Below, one piece after another: positions 17,384-27,400 of a stretch of 64,000 nucleotides of DNA (its first letter is position 1; the number at the start of each line of letters is the position of its first letter). A model generated the notes under the pieces. It saw nothing but the letters and a program-made list of their open reading frames with translations. It made no database searches and was not told the DNA's origin. The position numbers and the translations under genes are program-made. The stretch is from Paraflavitalea sp. CAU 1676 (GTDB lineage: Bacteria > Bacteroidota > Bacteroidia > Chitinophagales > Chitinophagaceae), in assembly GCF_029223285.1 (NCBI RefSeq), contig NZ_JARHUJ010000012.1, positions 248,001 through 312,000 of the forward strand, written 5' to 3'.

Positions 17384-17818
17384 TTATTGTCTACCGTCCC
17401 CGGCATTCATAGCAGCCAAACTATCCATCGCGTGTTGCACAGAGTCAACAAAAGCACGTCCAAATTTGGTAATGATCTGGTCTCTCATATACCTGCAATA
17501 ACAAACGGGAGTCTGGTCTTCCACAATGGCATCCGGAACGAGGCCGAGTTGGTAGGAAATACCAAACTTCCCCAGCAGGGAGTCCATTAGGTACTTATCT
17601 GACAGAGGCTCAATATGAAGGCTCACCAGTTTGCAAAAGACCAGTTTCCCTTTTTGCAGGTCGGCCTTTGCCGAATCAATCTCTTGTAAGCAGGTTGTGT
17701 CGATAGAGGCAATGGAATCCACCCAGGTTTTTGGGCCCGCCGTTTCCCGGACGCGGGGAGTATTTCGGCAGCCTGAAAGGGTCATCAGTAAGGCGACGAA
17801 TGAAATCAGTAGGCGCAT
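17384..17818 (-). CDS. Hypothetical small lipoprotein
   Basis: 144-residue protein with a hydrophobic signal and lipobox ending at Cys17 (TLSGC). The mature part is helical and polar, with a VCYCRYMRDQI segment holding two further cysteines. It has no recognisable domain. Its strand, signal and spacing support a real gene, and it lies alone between the toxin-antitoxin terminator and a divergent hypothetical gene. Function unknown. Confidence 0.65.
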   Translation of the reverse strand: MRLLISFVALLMTLSGCRNTPRVRETAGPKTWVDSIASIDTTCLQEIDSAKADLQKGKLVFCKLVSLHIEPLSDKYLMDSLLGKFGISYQLGLVPDAIVEDQTPVCYCRYMRDQIITKFGRAFVDSVQHAMDSLAAMNAGDGRQ

Positions 17819-17931
17819 AGGTTTTCTAAATTAGATGCAAAAGCGATAAAGATTGCATAAACTTTTGCAGTCGGGTAGAATTTTGTTCTTTTGGTGCGAT
17901 TTACTGCGGTCTCATAATCATATTTTAGAAA

Positions 17932-18648
17932 ATGACTCTTACGGACAGATACAAGAAAGGAGAATGCAAAACAGTATATGCCGAGATCCTAAAATTGGAG
18001 GAAAAAGCCTATCAACCCGAATATTATGCAGATATTATAGATGTATTGCGTGAAACTTTTAGAAGGGTGGCGCATAATCTGGAGTTGATACACGCTGAAC
18101 TTGCCCTAAGGGGATATAATTTTTGTAAGGAAACTGACTATGATTTTCAAAATCCTATCTGTAAACCTGCCCAGGAAACGGAAAAGTTAATTGAGAAATT
18201 AGATAAAACTGTGAGAAGCGTTGGTGCTGTGCCAGAATCTATAAAAATGTTTTATCAAATAGTCGGGTCATGCAATTTCGCTTGGGATTATGATACAGAT
18301 GATGAGATTCCTTGGGAAGGTGCCGATCCTATCCAGTTATTCCCTTTGAATGATATGCTGGACGAACTAATAGAAATGGCTGAAAACGAAGAGCCCATTG
18401 AATACCTTCAATTGTCGGCCGACTATTTACATAAGGACAATATTAGCGGCGGGCCTGCATATGGAATAGAGATAACTCCAGGCCCATCCATTGACGGGCT
18501 GTTTCTGAACGAAGAGCATAATACTACCTTTATTAACTACTTAAGGATAGCGTTTGAGCATGGTGGCTTCTCCAGGGGGCAGGAGATAACTGTTCCTGAT
18601 TTCAAAGATTACCTGTGCACCATTCTTCCCAAACTCCTTCCCATATAG
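17932..18648 (+). CDS. Hypothetical cytoplasmic protein
   Basis: 238 residues, acidic, no signal or membrane segment. The central part (VPESIKMFYQIVGSCNFAWDY, then ADPIQLFPLNDML) has the look of a SUKH/SMI1-type fold, where a helix leads into a glycine-aromatic strand. The C-terminal part (SGGPAYGIEITPG, then DGLFLNEEHNTTFINYL and EHGGFSRG) resembles uncharacterised proteins seen in several phyla. SUKH proteins often act as immunity proteins, but no polymorphic toxin is next to it, so that role is speculation. The next gene begins 38 bp downstream on the same strand. Confidence 0.7.
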   Translation: MTLTDRYKKGECKTVYAEILKLEEKAYQPEYYADIIDVLRETFRRVAHNLELIHAELALRGYNFCKETDYDFQNPICKPAQETEKLIEKLDKTVRSVGAVPESIKMFYQIVGSCNFAWDYDTDDEIPWEGADPIQLFPLNDMLDELIEMAENEEPIEYLQLSADYLHKDNISGGPAYGIEITPGPSIDGLFLNEEHNTTFINYLRIAFEHGGFSRGQEITVPDFKDYLCTILPKLLPI

Positions 18649-18686
18649 TTATCCCTGAATGTTTATATTTATCCAAATAGGTAGTA

Positions 18687-19088
18687 ATGAGGTACAATAT
18701 CGAGGATGAGTTTCCTGAGGTAAATACACCAGGCGAGTTTATGCGGCTGCTGAAACAGGAAAGGGTTGTCCTGTACATACAAGTCGACTGGTCTGGGCCC
18801 GAAAGAGGGTCGCGCCAGGTGTTCAAAAAAGCCTTGTCAGAAATGGCTGACGTCAATATTCCGGTTTGCAGGATCGATTGCTTCGATGAAAGCAAAGAAT
18901 ATGTTATTGATTGGCTACTCGAACAACGGGTACAATACAATGGGTTTAACTTCCACGGAACGGGTGAGGTACTTTTGGTCGTAAACGGGAACCTCGTTGA
19001 ATTCATCGCCTATCCCGCCAAGTCTGGCCTCGACGCTGTAAGAGAGAAATTGAATCAATGGCTAAATGGCCCAACCCGCACACTATAA
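18687..19088 (+). CDS. Thioredoxin-fold protein lacking the active-site cysteines
   Basis: 133-residue protein whose pattern follows thioredoxin: strand VVLYIQVDW, then WSGPER at residues 35-40 where an active thioredoxin has WCGPCK, then the helix RGSRQVFKKALSEMA, strand VCRIDC and the strand pair EVLLVVNGNLVEF before a terminal helix. Both redox cysteines are replaced (Ser36 and Glu39), so it cannot be a classical oxidoreductase. The proline of the family cis-Pro loop is also not evident. It probably shares an operon with the hypothetical gene 38 bp upstream. A structural or binding role is likely; function unknown. Confidence 0.7.
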   Translation: MRYNIEDEFPEVNTPGEFMRLLKQERVVLYIQVDWSGPERGSRQVFKKALSEMADVNIPVCRIDCFDESKEYVIDWLLEQRVQYNGFNFHGTGEVLLVVNGNLVEFIAYPAKSGLDAVREKLNQWLNGPTRTL

Positions 19089-19235
19089 AGTTTAAGTAGC
19101 ACCTGATTGCATCAGCAGTTTTTCCAGGTTTCACATACAAAAACACGCCATTCACATACATCACTACCCGAAAGTCGCATACACGTAGGTAAATTGGTAG
19201 AGAATCGTTCATTTTTTACCATTAAACCTACAGTC

Positions 19236-22200
19236 ATGAATGCAGCAAACACAAGTTTGGCTGGCGGCCCTGCACAGCAGCTATCCGTCAGCTCCCGCCT
19301 CACCCAGTATTACCGCAGCGCAACACCCTTTTCACCCGGTCCTGGCCTGAAGTTCAAGCTCGCAACAACCATCAATGCAACCCATCAACCCGTCCTGTTC
19401 TCGGTCGATGATCAAGGCGTTATTCACAAGCTCTACCCCGATCCCTCCAGCGATACGGGATGGAGCGAAATAACGATGCCGCAGCCACCCACGCCCGTTA
19501 CATTCGTAGCGGCGGGCACCAACAAAGACGGTACTATCACCGTCTATGCCGTATGTAACAACAATGGTGAGCTGCGGTACCTCAATGATGCCGATCCCAC
19601 TCAGCAATGGAAGTCAGTGACCCTGCCGCAATCTCCTTTGGTCATCAACGCAGGCATCGCTACCTGCTATGATGCAAATGGTAATCCATTCCTGGTAGCA
19701 GGGGCCGGATATGAATTTTCCTATTACCTATACCTGCCCTTCAACAGCACCGCCGCTGTTGAATTTGGAATTGCCACCATTTACCCCTACGACTGGAGCC
19801 CCGCCTTCCTGCCGGTTGCGCATGATCATATTAGCTACACCTTGCAGCCCGGCAATTACTCTTGTCAACAATCAATTGACACCAGCGACGATCGGGGCAT
19901 CATCGGTTTGGGCCTCAAGGATGCATTCGGGCGATGGCTCGCGGGACCATTTGGTCCCATGACGGTGGCCCGCAACAACAAAGGGTATGATGAACCATTC
20001 GCATTAGTGAAAAGCGAAAAGGCCCTGTATTATTTCTATCCGCTCGATACCGATACCAAACGTTTCGGCACGCAAAAGCTCAATGGCGATATACCCGTGC
20101 AGGCAATTACCGGCGGACAAAACAATGAAGGCCTCATGGAAGTCTTTGCCGTCGGATCGGATCATAAATTATACCACGTGCGGCAGGAACCCGACGGCCA
20201 TGGCTGGACTACCTTAACGCCCCTTTTTTCGGATTACCCCTTTCTCGATCTCATCAGCGTGCAGAACCCCGATGGTTTCACCGAAGTATTTGCATCAACC
20301 ACCGACCATAAACTCTACCATATCTGGCAGCAACCCGGCAGCCTGGAGTGGAATTGCGAAGAGGTTGACCTGGGTATTGGCCACACCGAAGAAGTCACAG
20401 CCTACGATCTGCAATTAACCGTGTACGAAAACAACAACGTGGTATCACCTGCAGCAGCACTTACCATCTCATCCGAACTACCGGTATCCGTAACCATCAA
20501 CGGCGCATCCGTTTGGCTCGATAAAGACAATGTGTGGCAAGGCGCCACAGACCCATCGGGATCAGTAAACATAGTCATCAAAACCAATAGCCTCGGCGTA
20601 CCCGCACTCTATGTACAAACACCCCTGATGCCATCGGGCGATAAACTCCTGCTCAACGCCAGCGGTACCATACAACGGCGGCTGGCCAACCTCGATAACG
20701 AAGGATTTGATCTCCTGGCTGCCATGATGACTGACAATGACGGCAACGAAACACCACTCGTGCAGGGAACAGAAAACCGGCAGCCCGCCGTAGTGGCGCA
20801 GGTTGCTCAATTGGTCAAATCGGCCGTATCATTACTATTGCCGACCGAAGTCGAACATAACCAACCCACCTTCCTGCATCCCGATACCAATCCCCATGTG
20901 GCGCGCTACATCCCAGCCTCACAGGGATCGATCCCCTTGCCTTATAATGGTCCGGATCAATACTGGCATGCCGATCTCTCGGGCCATCAACCACGCTATA
21001 CAGCATTGACACCCGCCGAAGCTGCAGAACGCTTCGCACAAAATGGCACCCTGCCCGGCTTGCGCACGGTTGGCATCTTTGGACTCGATGTTGACTGGGG
21101 CGATCTCTTTGCCAATATCAAAAACGGGATCGTTACGCTGTTCGATTTCACTACGGCCGCCACCGCCAACGGGATCCGCGTGGCATTTACCGTAGTGGTC
21201 AATGGCATCAAACATGCATTCGATGCAGTAGTGCATCACATCAACCAGCTGCTCGACCTGGCAGAAGAAGTGTTTGAGAAGGTCAAAGTAGGGTTTAAAC
21301 AACTCCGGGACTGGCTGGCCTGGATATTCCTTTGGAAACACATCGGACGAACAGCCCAGGTCATCGCATTTGGTATCAAAGAAATGTTCAGCTTTCAGCA
21401 AACAGCCCTCACCAGCCTGTCCAACAAGCTCGCAGACCTGTTTGATGATGCACAGGAAAAGGTCGGCGATGCATTCGATAAAATGATCGCCAACGGAGAA
21501 ATGAACAATAGCTTCACCAGCATCGGCGGCCAGTTACCACCTGCACCGGTCAACACCGACGATACACGGCATAATATAATATACACCGCCTTCATCAACA
21601 ATGCGAAATTCGCCACCCAGGTTGGGCAGGAGCTCGGGGCCACTCCGCAATTCTTAAAAGATGTGGAGCAGATCATCGCGCTGCTCACGCAGCAGGCCGA
21701 CGCATTCACCGGCAATACAGCATTTACCGACGCCGTCAATTATTTCATACAAGCCAAAAACAACCCCGACGAGGTAGTGGCCAACACCGTCGCCGCATTG
21801 TTGAGCCTGTTGAAAGGCTTCAGCCTGTTTGCCCTGCAAATGGCCAACGCGATCTGTCAGGCCCTCATCGAAGCGATCATCGCGTTGCTCGGAGGCCTCC
21901 AAACACTGCTCACGGCCGAATGGGACATGCCCGTAGTGTCGGATCTCTTCAAACTGGCCAGCAACGGACAGCCTTTGAGTTTTGTAAACCTCGTATCCCT
22001 CATCATTGCGCTGCCGGTAACCACGGTCTACAAAACTGCATTTGGTAAAACGCCTTATCCCGATAGCACGTCCGTGACAAATTTTACAACCGTATTCAAC
22101 GCGCAATCCTTGCTGCAGGATGCAGGCCTTAACACGAACAAGCAAATGAATGGGGTAGGAGGGCACAATCTTACGGAAGCTGAGTTGCAGGATACCCTTC

Positions 22201-22814
22201 AGGTAGCGAAGGTGGCCCTCGGCATGGCCAACGCATTTGGAACCTGGATCTGGGGTATCATGACGTCCGTAATCGATGCCGTGCCACCCAATACAGATAA
22301 GATGGACCCGTTTGTGATGAAGATACTGTCGCGTGCAGCCTGGGGAGTAAGCTGTTTGTTGCAATTTGCCAGCATACCCTGGCCTTTCAAGAAAGACGGA
22401 TTGCCGCCAGTGCCATTTTACAATGGCACATCCAGCGAATTTGAGAACGTGATCTGGATATACCGGTGGATGCCCGTAGGCGTCAATGCCGTATTCCTGG
22501 TGGCCAACAACCGGCTGGCGCCAAGCGCCAGTGACGCCGGCGCCGTCGTAAACTCACTGTTCGGGGCACTCAACCTGGGATTGGGCAATGGACTGGCCGT
22601 TTGGGAAAATGGCGAGGACGACCGCAAAACTGTCCAGAATCTCTTCAAAACCACACCAGCCAGTGTGAAATTTTTACGCTTGCAGGAGTTGGTAGCCGCC
22701 TCCGATGGTACCAGCCTGGTTGCGCTGGTGACCGCCGATCTCACTGGCTGCACCGTCGCCGGCATCGCTCAGTTATTACGCACCCTCGAGCCGTCGCCGG
22801 TACTCGTTGCGTAA
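19236..22814 (+). CDS. Large propeller plus helical protein of unknown function
   Basis: 1192 residues from the ATG at 19236; the frame is open 43 codons further upstream to a TTG but with no coding character. About residues 25-390 form a beta-propeller of lectin/tectonin type, with repeated VFA-x-x-SDHKLYH blocks at about 308 and 356. A beta domain follows (about 395-480). From about residue 610 on it is mostly long amphipathic and hydrophobic helices, including WLAWIFLWKHIG near 691 and ALLSLLKGFSLFALQMANAICQ-like segments. No Sec signal and no T9SS tail were found. Similar architectures occur in uncharacterised proteins of other phyla (from memory). Carbohydrate binding is plausible; the rest is unknown. 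Confidence 0.8.
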   Translation: MNAANTSLAGGPAQQLSVSSRLTQYYRSATPFSPGPGLKFKLATTINATHQPVLFSVDDQGVIHKLYPDPSSDTGWSEITMPQPPTPVTFVAAGTNKDGTITVYAVCNNNGELRYLNDADPTQQWKSVTLPQSPLVINAGIATCYDANGNPFLVAGAGYEFSYYLYLPFNSTAAVEFGIATIYPYDWSPAFLPVAHDHISYTLQPGNYSCQQSIDTSDDRGIIGLGLKDAFGRWLAGPFGPMTVARNNKGYDEPFALVKSEKALYYFYPLDTDTKRFGTQKLNGDIPVQAITGGQNNEGLMEVFAVGSDHKLYHVRQEPDGHGWTTLTPLFSDYPFLDLISVQNPDGFTEVFASTTDHKLYHIWQQPGSLEWNCEEVDLGIGHTEEVTAYDLQLTVYENNNVVSPAAALTISSELPVSVTINGASVWLDKDNVWQGATDPSGSVNIVIKTNSLGVPALYVQTPLMPSGDKLLLNASGTIQRRLANLDNEGFDLLAAMMTDNDGNETPLVQGTENRQPAVVAQVAQLVKSAVSLLLPTEVEHNQPTFLHPDTNPHVARYIPASQGSIPLPYNGPDQYWHADLSGHQPRYTALTPAEAAERFAQNGTLPGLRTVGIFGLDVDWGDLFANIKNGIVTLFDFTTAATANGIRVAFTVVVNGIKHAFDAVVHHINQLLDLAEEVFEKVKVGFKQLRDWLAWIFLWKHIGRTAQVIAFGIKEMFSFQQTALTSLSNKLADLFDDAQEKVGDAFDKMIANGEMNNSFTSIGGQLPPAPVNTDDTRHNIIYTAFINNAKFATQVGQELGATPQFLKDVEQIIALLTQQADAFTGNTAFTDAVNYFIQAKNNPDEVVANTVAALLSLLKGFSLFALQMANAICQALIEAIIALLGGLQTLLTAEWDMPVVSDLFKLASNGQPLSFVNLVSLIIALPVTTVYKTAFGKTPYPDSTSVTNFTTVFNAQSLLQDAGLNTNKQMNGVGGHNLTEAELQDTLQVAKVALGMANAFGTWIWGIMTSVIDAVPPNTDKMDPFVMKILSRAAWGVSCLLQFASIPWPFKKDGLPPVPFYNGTSSEFENVIWIYRWMPVGVNAVFLVANNRLAPSASDAGAVVNSLFGALNLGLGNGLAVWENGEDDRKTVQNLFKTTPASVKFLRLQELVAASDGTSLVALVTADLTGCTVAGIAQLLRTLEPSPVLVA

Positions 22815-22972
22815 AACACAACTCATTTCGGATGCCAGGAATCCATGACCTTGAAGATCGACAGGGCGAGGTGGTTTAATCGCTAACTCGTCCTGTTGTT
22901 TATTTCGACGGAACAAGCTGTCAATGCTCAGAACCCAATGAATGTCTGCTATCGCATCAATATCTTTGTCCG

Positions 22973-23485
22973 ATGACGCCCCGCATAGAAGCCCTCGAAG
23001 AAAAGAAACTGGTAGGTATAAGCACAACGATGAGCCTGGTCAACAATACCACCGGCGCCCTCTGGCGAAGTTTTATGCCGCGCCGTAAGGAGATCATCAA
23101 CACCCTATCCAACGATCTGTATTCCCTCCAGGTTTACCCGTCCGATTATTACACGAGCTTCAATCCGGCTACCTCGTTTCAGAAATGGGCCGCAGTAGTA
23201 GTGAACGGCGACGAGGACGTTCCCACAGGTATGCAAACATTCATCCTCGCAGGAGGTCTTTACGCCGTATTCGATTACAAAGGACCGGCCGGCGATCCGG
23301 CCATCTTCCAATACATCTTCGGCACCTGGCTGCCCGGCTCACCGTATGAATTGGACCACCGCCCCCATTTCGAAGTCCTCGGTCCCAAATATTCCAATAC
23401 CGATCCCCAGTCAGAAGAAGAAATATGGATCCCGGTCCGCCGCGGGACCCCATCAACTAACCACCACCTGATCCCAAACGGCTGA
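22973..23485 (+). CDS. GyrI-like/AraC effector-binding domain protein
   Basis: 170-residue stand-alone effector-binding (GyrI-like) domain. It opens with PRIEALEEKKLVGISTTMSL, the usual first strand (I-E-x-x-x-x-KKLVG), followed by the LWRSFMPRRKEI helix. After that come AAVVVNGDEDVPTGMQTF-type strand, GGLYAVFDYKGPAGD and IFQYIFGTWLPGSPYELDHRPHFEVLG-type sequence, which match the GyrI/Rob fold, and then DPQSEEEIWIPV. Stand-alone members bind small hydrophobic ligands or, in some cases, hydrolyse cyclopropanoid toxins. Whether this one is a sensor or enzyme cannot be told. No DNA-binding domain is attached. Confidence 0.85.
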   Translation: MTPRIEALEEKKLVGISTTMSLVNNTTGALWRSFMPRRKEIINTLSNDLYSLQVYPSDYYTSFNPATSFQKWAAVVVNGDEDVPTGMQTFILAGGLYAVFDYKGPAGDPAIFQYIFGTWLPGSPYELDHRPHFEVLGPKYSNTDPQSEEEIWIPVRRGTPSTNHHLIPNG

Positions 23486-23532
23486 ACGCTAAGCCACCCG
23501 CCCCAAACAAATAATATTACCTTCGCGCCCGC

Positions 23533-23850
23533 ATGCAACAGGCCATTCATTATTTCCTGCATTTTGGCTTTCCCCTCATCGTAGCCCTCGCGATCGACCG
23601 GTCGAAATGGCTCCGCATGTATGGTATCCTCCTGCTCACCATGCTCGTCGACCTCGATCACCTGTTCGCCAATCCCATCTTCGATCCCTGCCGTTGCAGC
23701 ATCGGCTTCCACCCCTTACACAGTTACCCCGCCATCGCCGCCTACATCCTTTTACTACTTCCCCGTAAAACGCGCATCGTCGCCATCGGTCTCCTCCTGC
23801 ACATGGCCACCGACGGCATCGATTGCTTATTTATAATGAAGCACTGCTGA
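23533..23850 (+). CDS. DUF6122 family small membrane protein
   Basis: 105 residues with three to four hydrophobic helices. The motif MLVDLDHLFANPIFDPCRCSIGFHPLHSY is, as far as I recall, the DUF6122 signature: acidic Asp-Leu-Asp-His, then Asn-Pro, then Cys, then His-Pro-Leu-His. The final helix ends LLLHMATDGIDC. The conserved Asp and His residues in membrane context recall metal-dependent hydrolases such as YdjM-type proteins, but no activity is known. It starts 47 bp after the GyrI-like gene. Confidence 0.8.
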   Translation: MQQAIHYFLHFGFPLIVALAIDRSKWLRMYGILLLTMLVDLDHLFANPIFDPCRCSIGFHPLHSYPAIAAYILLLLPRKTRIVAIGLLLHMATDGIDCLFIMKHC

Positions 23851-24477
23851 TCACCATCGCCGCCCGTCCCGCCACTACCCATTTACCGCCATCCCCTCAT
23901 TTATCCGCCGTGTCATTTCTACACTCAATCCAGGATTTTTTACGCTCCAAAACCACATTTACCCCCTGAAAGGCTTTCAGGTTTTTATGAAACGTTTTCA
24001 GCATTACCCTCCGGTAACCAATCAGTTATCATGCAAACGGCGGTTGAAAAGGGTGCAACACCCGCTGTAGTAGTTTTGTAGTATCCTTTATGGGGGGTAA
24101 AATGACGATTAGCCCCCTTATTATGCGTCTATACCCCCTTACATTCGCCCCCGCTATAATAATTTTAGCGGCGTTAGTCTCGTTTCTACTCTCCAAAAAA
24201 ACTGACTATGACTTTTGACTTGCCGTGGAAAAACGATCCACACCCAGACGACTGCATTTCCCCAACCCGGAAATTGCCCGACCGATCGGAACACACCGTT
24301 CCTGTTTTCAACATCCCGACAGGAAACATGTCTCCAACCTAAAATAAGGCTCAACAAAAAGGCTTCGATCATCCGCCCCGCGGATCGCTCATAGATTTAA
24401 TACCAATTCTCTAAAAATGGAAATACCCGCAAGGGTAGATCCGGTTGCTGTTTTTTAATTCAAAAATTGCTGCTGTT
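23851..24477. other. Long leader/intergenic region before a SusC gene
   Basis: 627 bp with no established gene. A small hairpin (CCTGAAA, 23965-23971, with TTTCAGG, 23975-23981, then five T) may end the DUF6122 unit. TAGTTTTG at 24071-24078 matches the Bacteroidota -7 element, though no good -33 element is at standard distance. A 44-codon ATG frame at 24208-24342 (starting MTFDLPWKNDPHPDD) lies in the leader; I cannot tell whether it is translated. Confidence 0.4.
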
Positions 24478-27400
24478 ATGATTGATTCCAACATCAGGCG
24501 CCAAACCGGCAAGGCTGACCGGCTGGTCCCGCTGCTTAGACTACTCACTACTTTTACCGTTTTCCTGCTCATCGCTGTCGGCGCTTTCGCCCAGGATGCC
24601 GTTACCGGTCAGGTACGCATTCCGGAAGGCCAGGCTATGGGAGCTACCGTAACCGTAAAAGGAACTACCAACTCCGTACAAACCGATGCGGAGGGTAAAT
24701 TCAAGATCACTGCCAGGCCCGGCGACAAACTCGTCATCTCTTATGTAGGACACGAGTCGCAGGAAGTAAACGTGCCCTCAAGCCGCCTCGTCGCAGTATC
24801 CCTTACCGCTACCAACAACCTCGACCAGGTTGTGGTCATTGGCTACGGACAGGCCCGCAAAAAGGACCTCACCGGCGCCATCACACAGATCAAGCCCGAC
24901 AAACTGGCCGATCAAAACCCCAACACTGTACAGGACGTACTGCGCGGCACCCCCGGCCTCAGCATCGGACTCGACCCCAACGCCAAAGGCGGTGGCTCTA
25001 TCCAGATCCGCGGTCAGCGTTCCGTGTACACCGATGCCGGTCACAATGATCCACTCATCGTACTCGATGGAATGATCTTTTACGGCGAACTGTCCGAGAT
25101 CAATCCCGACGATATCTCGCAGATCGACGTATTGAAAGACGCGTCCGCAGCCGCCGTATATGGAGCTAAATCTGCCAACGGTGTATTGATAGTCACCACC
25201 AAAAAAGGACAAAAAGGCAAACCTAAGATCAACTTTACCAGCAACCTCGGTCTATCAACCATGGGAGCCAATCGCGAAGTATTTGATGCAGCCGGTTACC
25301 TGAAATACCGCGAAGACTGGTACACTGCTGTTACCTATGGCGCCAATTCGGCAACGGGTAATTATGAACCCTACCAGGTAACGACCATGTCAGGCTGGGG
25401 TGGCCAAAAGAGACCAGGCTTCTACGCCCGGCCAACTGCCGAAAACCTGACGAAGTACGGCATTACCATCGATCAGTGGAGAGCTTATGGAGCTGCATCC
25501 GATAACAATGAAGAAGTATGGGCAAAGCGCCTCCTCATGCAAGACGTTGTGCTAAAGAACTTCCTCGACAATAAAACATTCGACTGGTACGATCACTCTT
25601 TCCAAACAGGCACTAACCAGGACTATAATATCAGCGTATCCGGCGCCAACGACCAGGCCAACTACTACCTGTCTGCCGGCTACCTCGATAATAAAGGAAT
25701 GATCGTAGGTGATAACTACAAAGCCATCCGTTCCAACTTCAAAACAGAATTCAAAGTGACCAAGTGGTTCGAGATCGGCGCCAACATCAATTTCCAGAAC
25801 CGTACCGATGGTAGCATCGCCACCAACTGGCAAACCCAGGCCACCCGCAATGCGCCCTTTGCTCAATATTATGATGCCACCGGCAAACTCGCCGTGCACC
25901 CCATGGGCGACCTGATGGTGAATAACCTCGGTTATAACTACGATTTCGATAAGCAATACCTCTCCCTGCAGAAAGGTTATACCATCTTTAATGGTATCGT
26001 GAACGCCCGGGTGAAACTGCCTTTCGGCATCACTTACTCGTTCAACGCATCGCCCCGCTACCAGCAGTTCCGCGATCGTTACCACGAGTCATCCAGCCAC
26101 CCCGATTGGAAAACCACCAACGGTCTCATCAACCGCGAGCAAACCCAACGTTTCGACTGGTCACTTAACAATACCATCAACTGGGAAAAGACCTTCTTTG
26201 GCAAACACCGCGTAGCCGTAACCCTCGTACAGGAAGCCGAGCAACGCCAGCAATGGAAGGATAGGATAGAAGCCCGCAACATCACGCCGAGTGATATCCT
26301 CGGATTCCACGAAGTGCAGAACGCAGAAAAAGCGAAAAGTAACTTCGACTCCGAAGATCTCCTTGAGTCAGCCGATGGTATGCTGGCCCGCCTCTTCTAC
26401 TCATTCGACGACCGTTACATGGTAACCGGATCTATCCGTCGTGATGGATACTCAGCATTCGGTGCCGCTAAAAAACGCGCCAACTTCCTGTCTGCAGCCT
26501 TCGCCTGGACCTTTACCAACGAAAGCTTCTTCAAATGGGAACCCATGAGCACCGGTAAACTGCGTATCTCTTACGGACAAAATGGTAACCGTTCCCTCGC
26601 CGACGTGTACATGGCCTATTCTAACCTCACCGCAGGTTCTGGCGCTACACAGGGCTACCTCGATAACAACGGTAACCTGATACAATACAAATACCTGTTC
26701 ATGGATCGCCTGGCCAACGAGCAGCTTTCCTGGGAGAAAACGGAGTCTGCCAACTTTGGTCTGGATTTCGGTTTCCTCAATGACCGCATCACCGGTTCAT
26801 TCGATTATTATGTTACGCCTACAGTTGACATGATCATGAAACGTAGCTTGCCCGGATACTCCGGTGTCAACAACATCGCTTCCAACCTTGGTAAAGTGAT
26901 GAGCAAAGGTTTCGAGATCACGATCAACTCGACCAATATCAAGAACCGCAACTTTTCCTGGAATACCACCTTCGGTATCTCTAAATACAGAAGCGAGATC
27001 CAGCACCTGTACTACGAATACACTACAGCTATCAAGGATGCGCAGGGTAATGTTACCGGCTACCGTGAAAGAGATGACATTGGCAACGGCTGGTTCATCG
27101 GACAACCCATCGGCGTGATCTGGAACTACCAGGTAACCGGCATATGGCAAAACAACGAAGTGGCAGAAGCCGCCTTGTATGGTCAGCGCCCCGGCGATCC
27201 CAAAGTGGCCAACACCTACACAGCCGACGACACGAAGAATGCCAACGGAACTACCACACCGGTGTACAACGACAACGACAAGGTATTCCTCGGTCAGTCT
27301 GCGCCGCCCATCATGTGGTCGCTCCGCAACGAGTTTACCTATAAGGATTTCAATTTCTCGTTCAATATGTATTCTTACATGGGGCACAAGAGCCTTGCCG

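Noticed and set aside
21654-22364. Minus-strand open frame of 236 codons opposite the propeller-helical gene
   Set aside because: Cys- and His-rich random composition, no start context, and the plus-strand frame is well supported.
24071-24078. Full promoter for the SusC at 24478
   Set aside because: Only the -7 match is convincing; no TTTG lies at standard distance and the start would be about 400 bp away, so it is mentioned only as a possibility.
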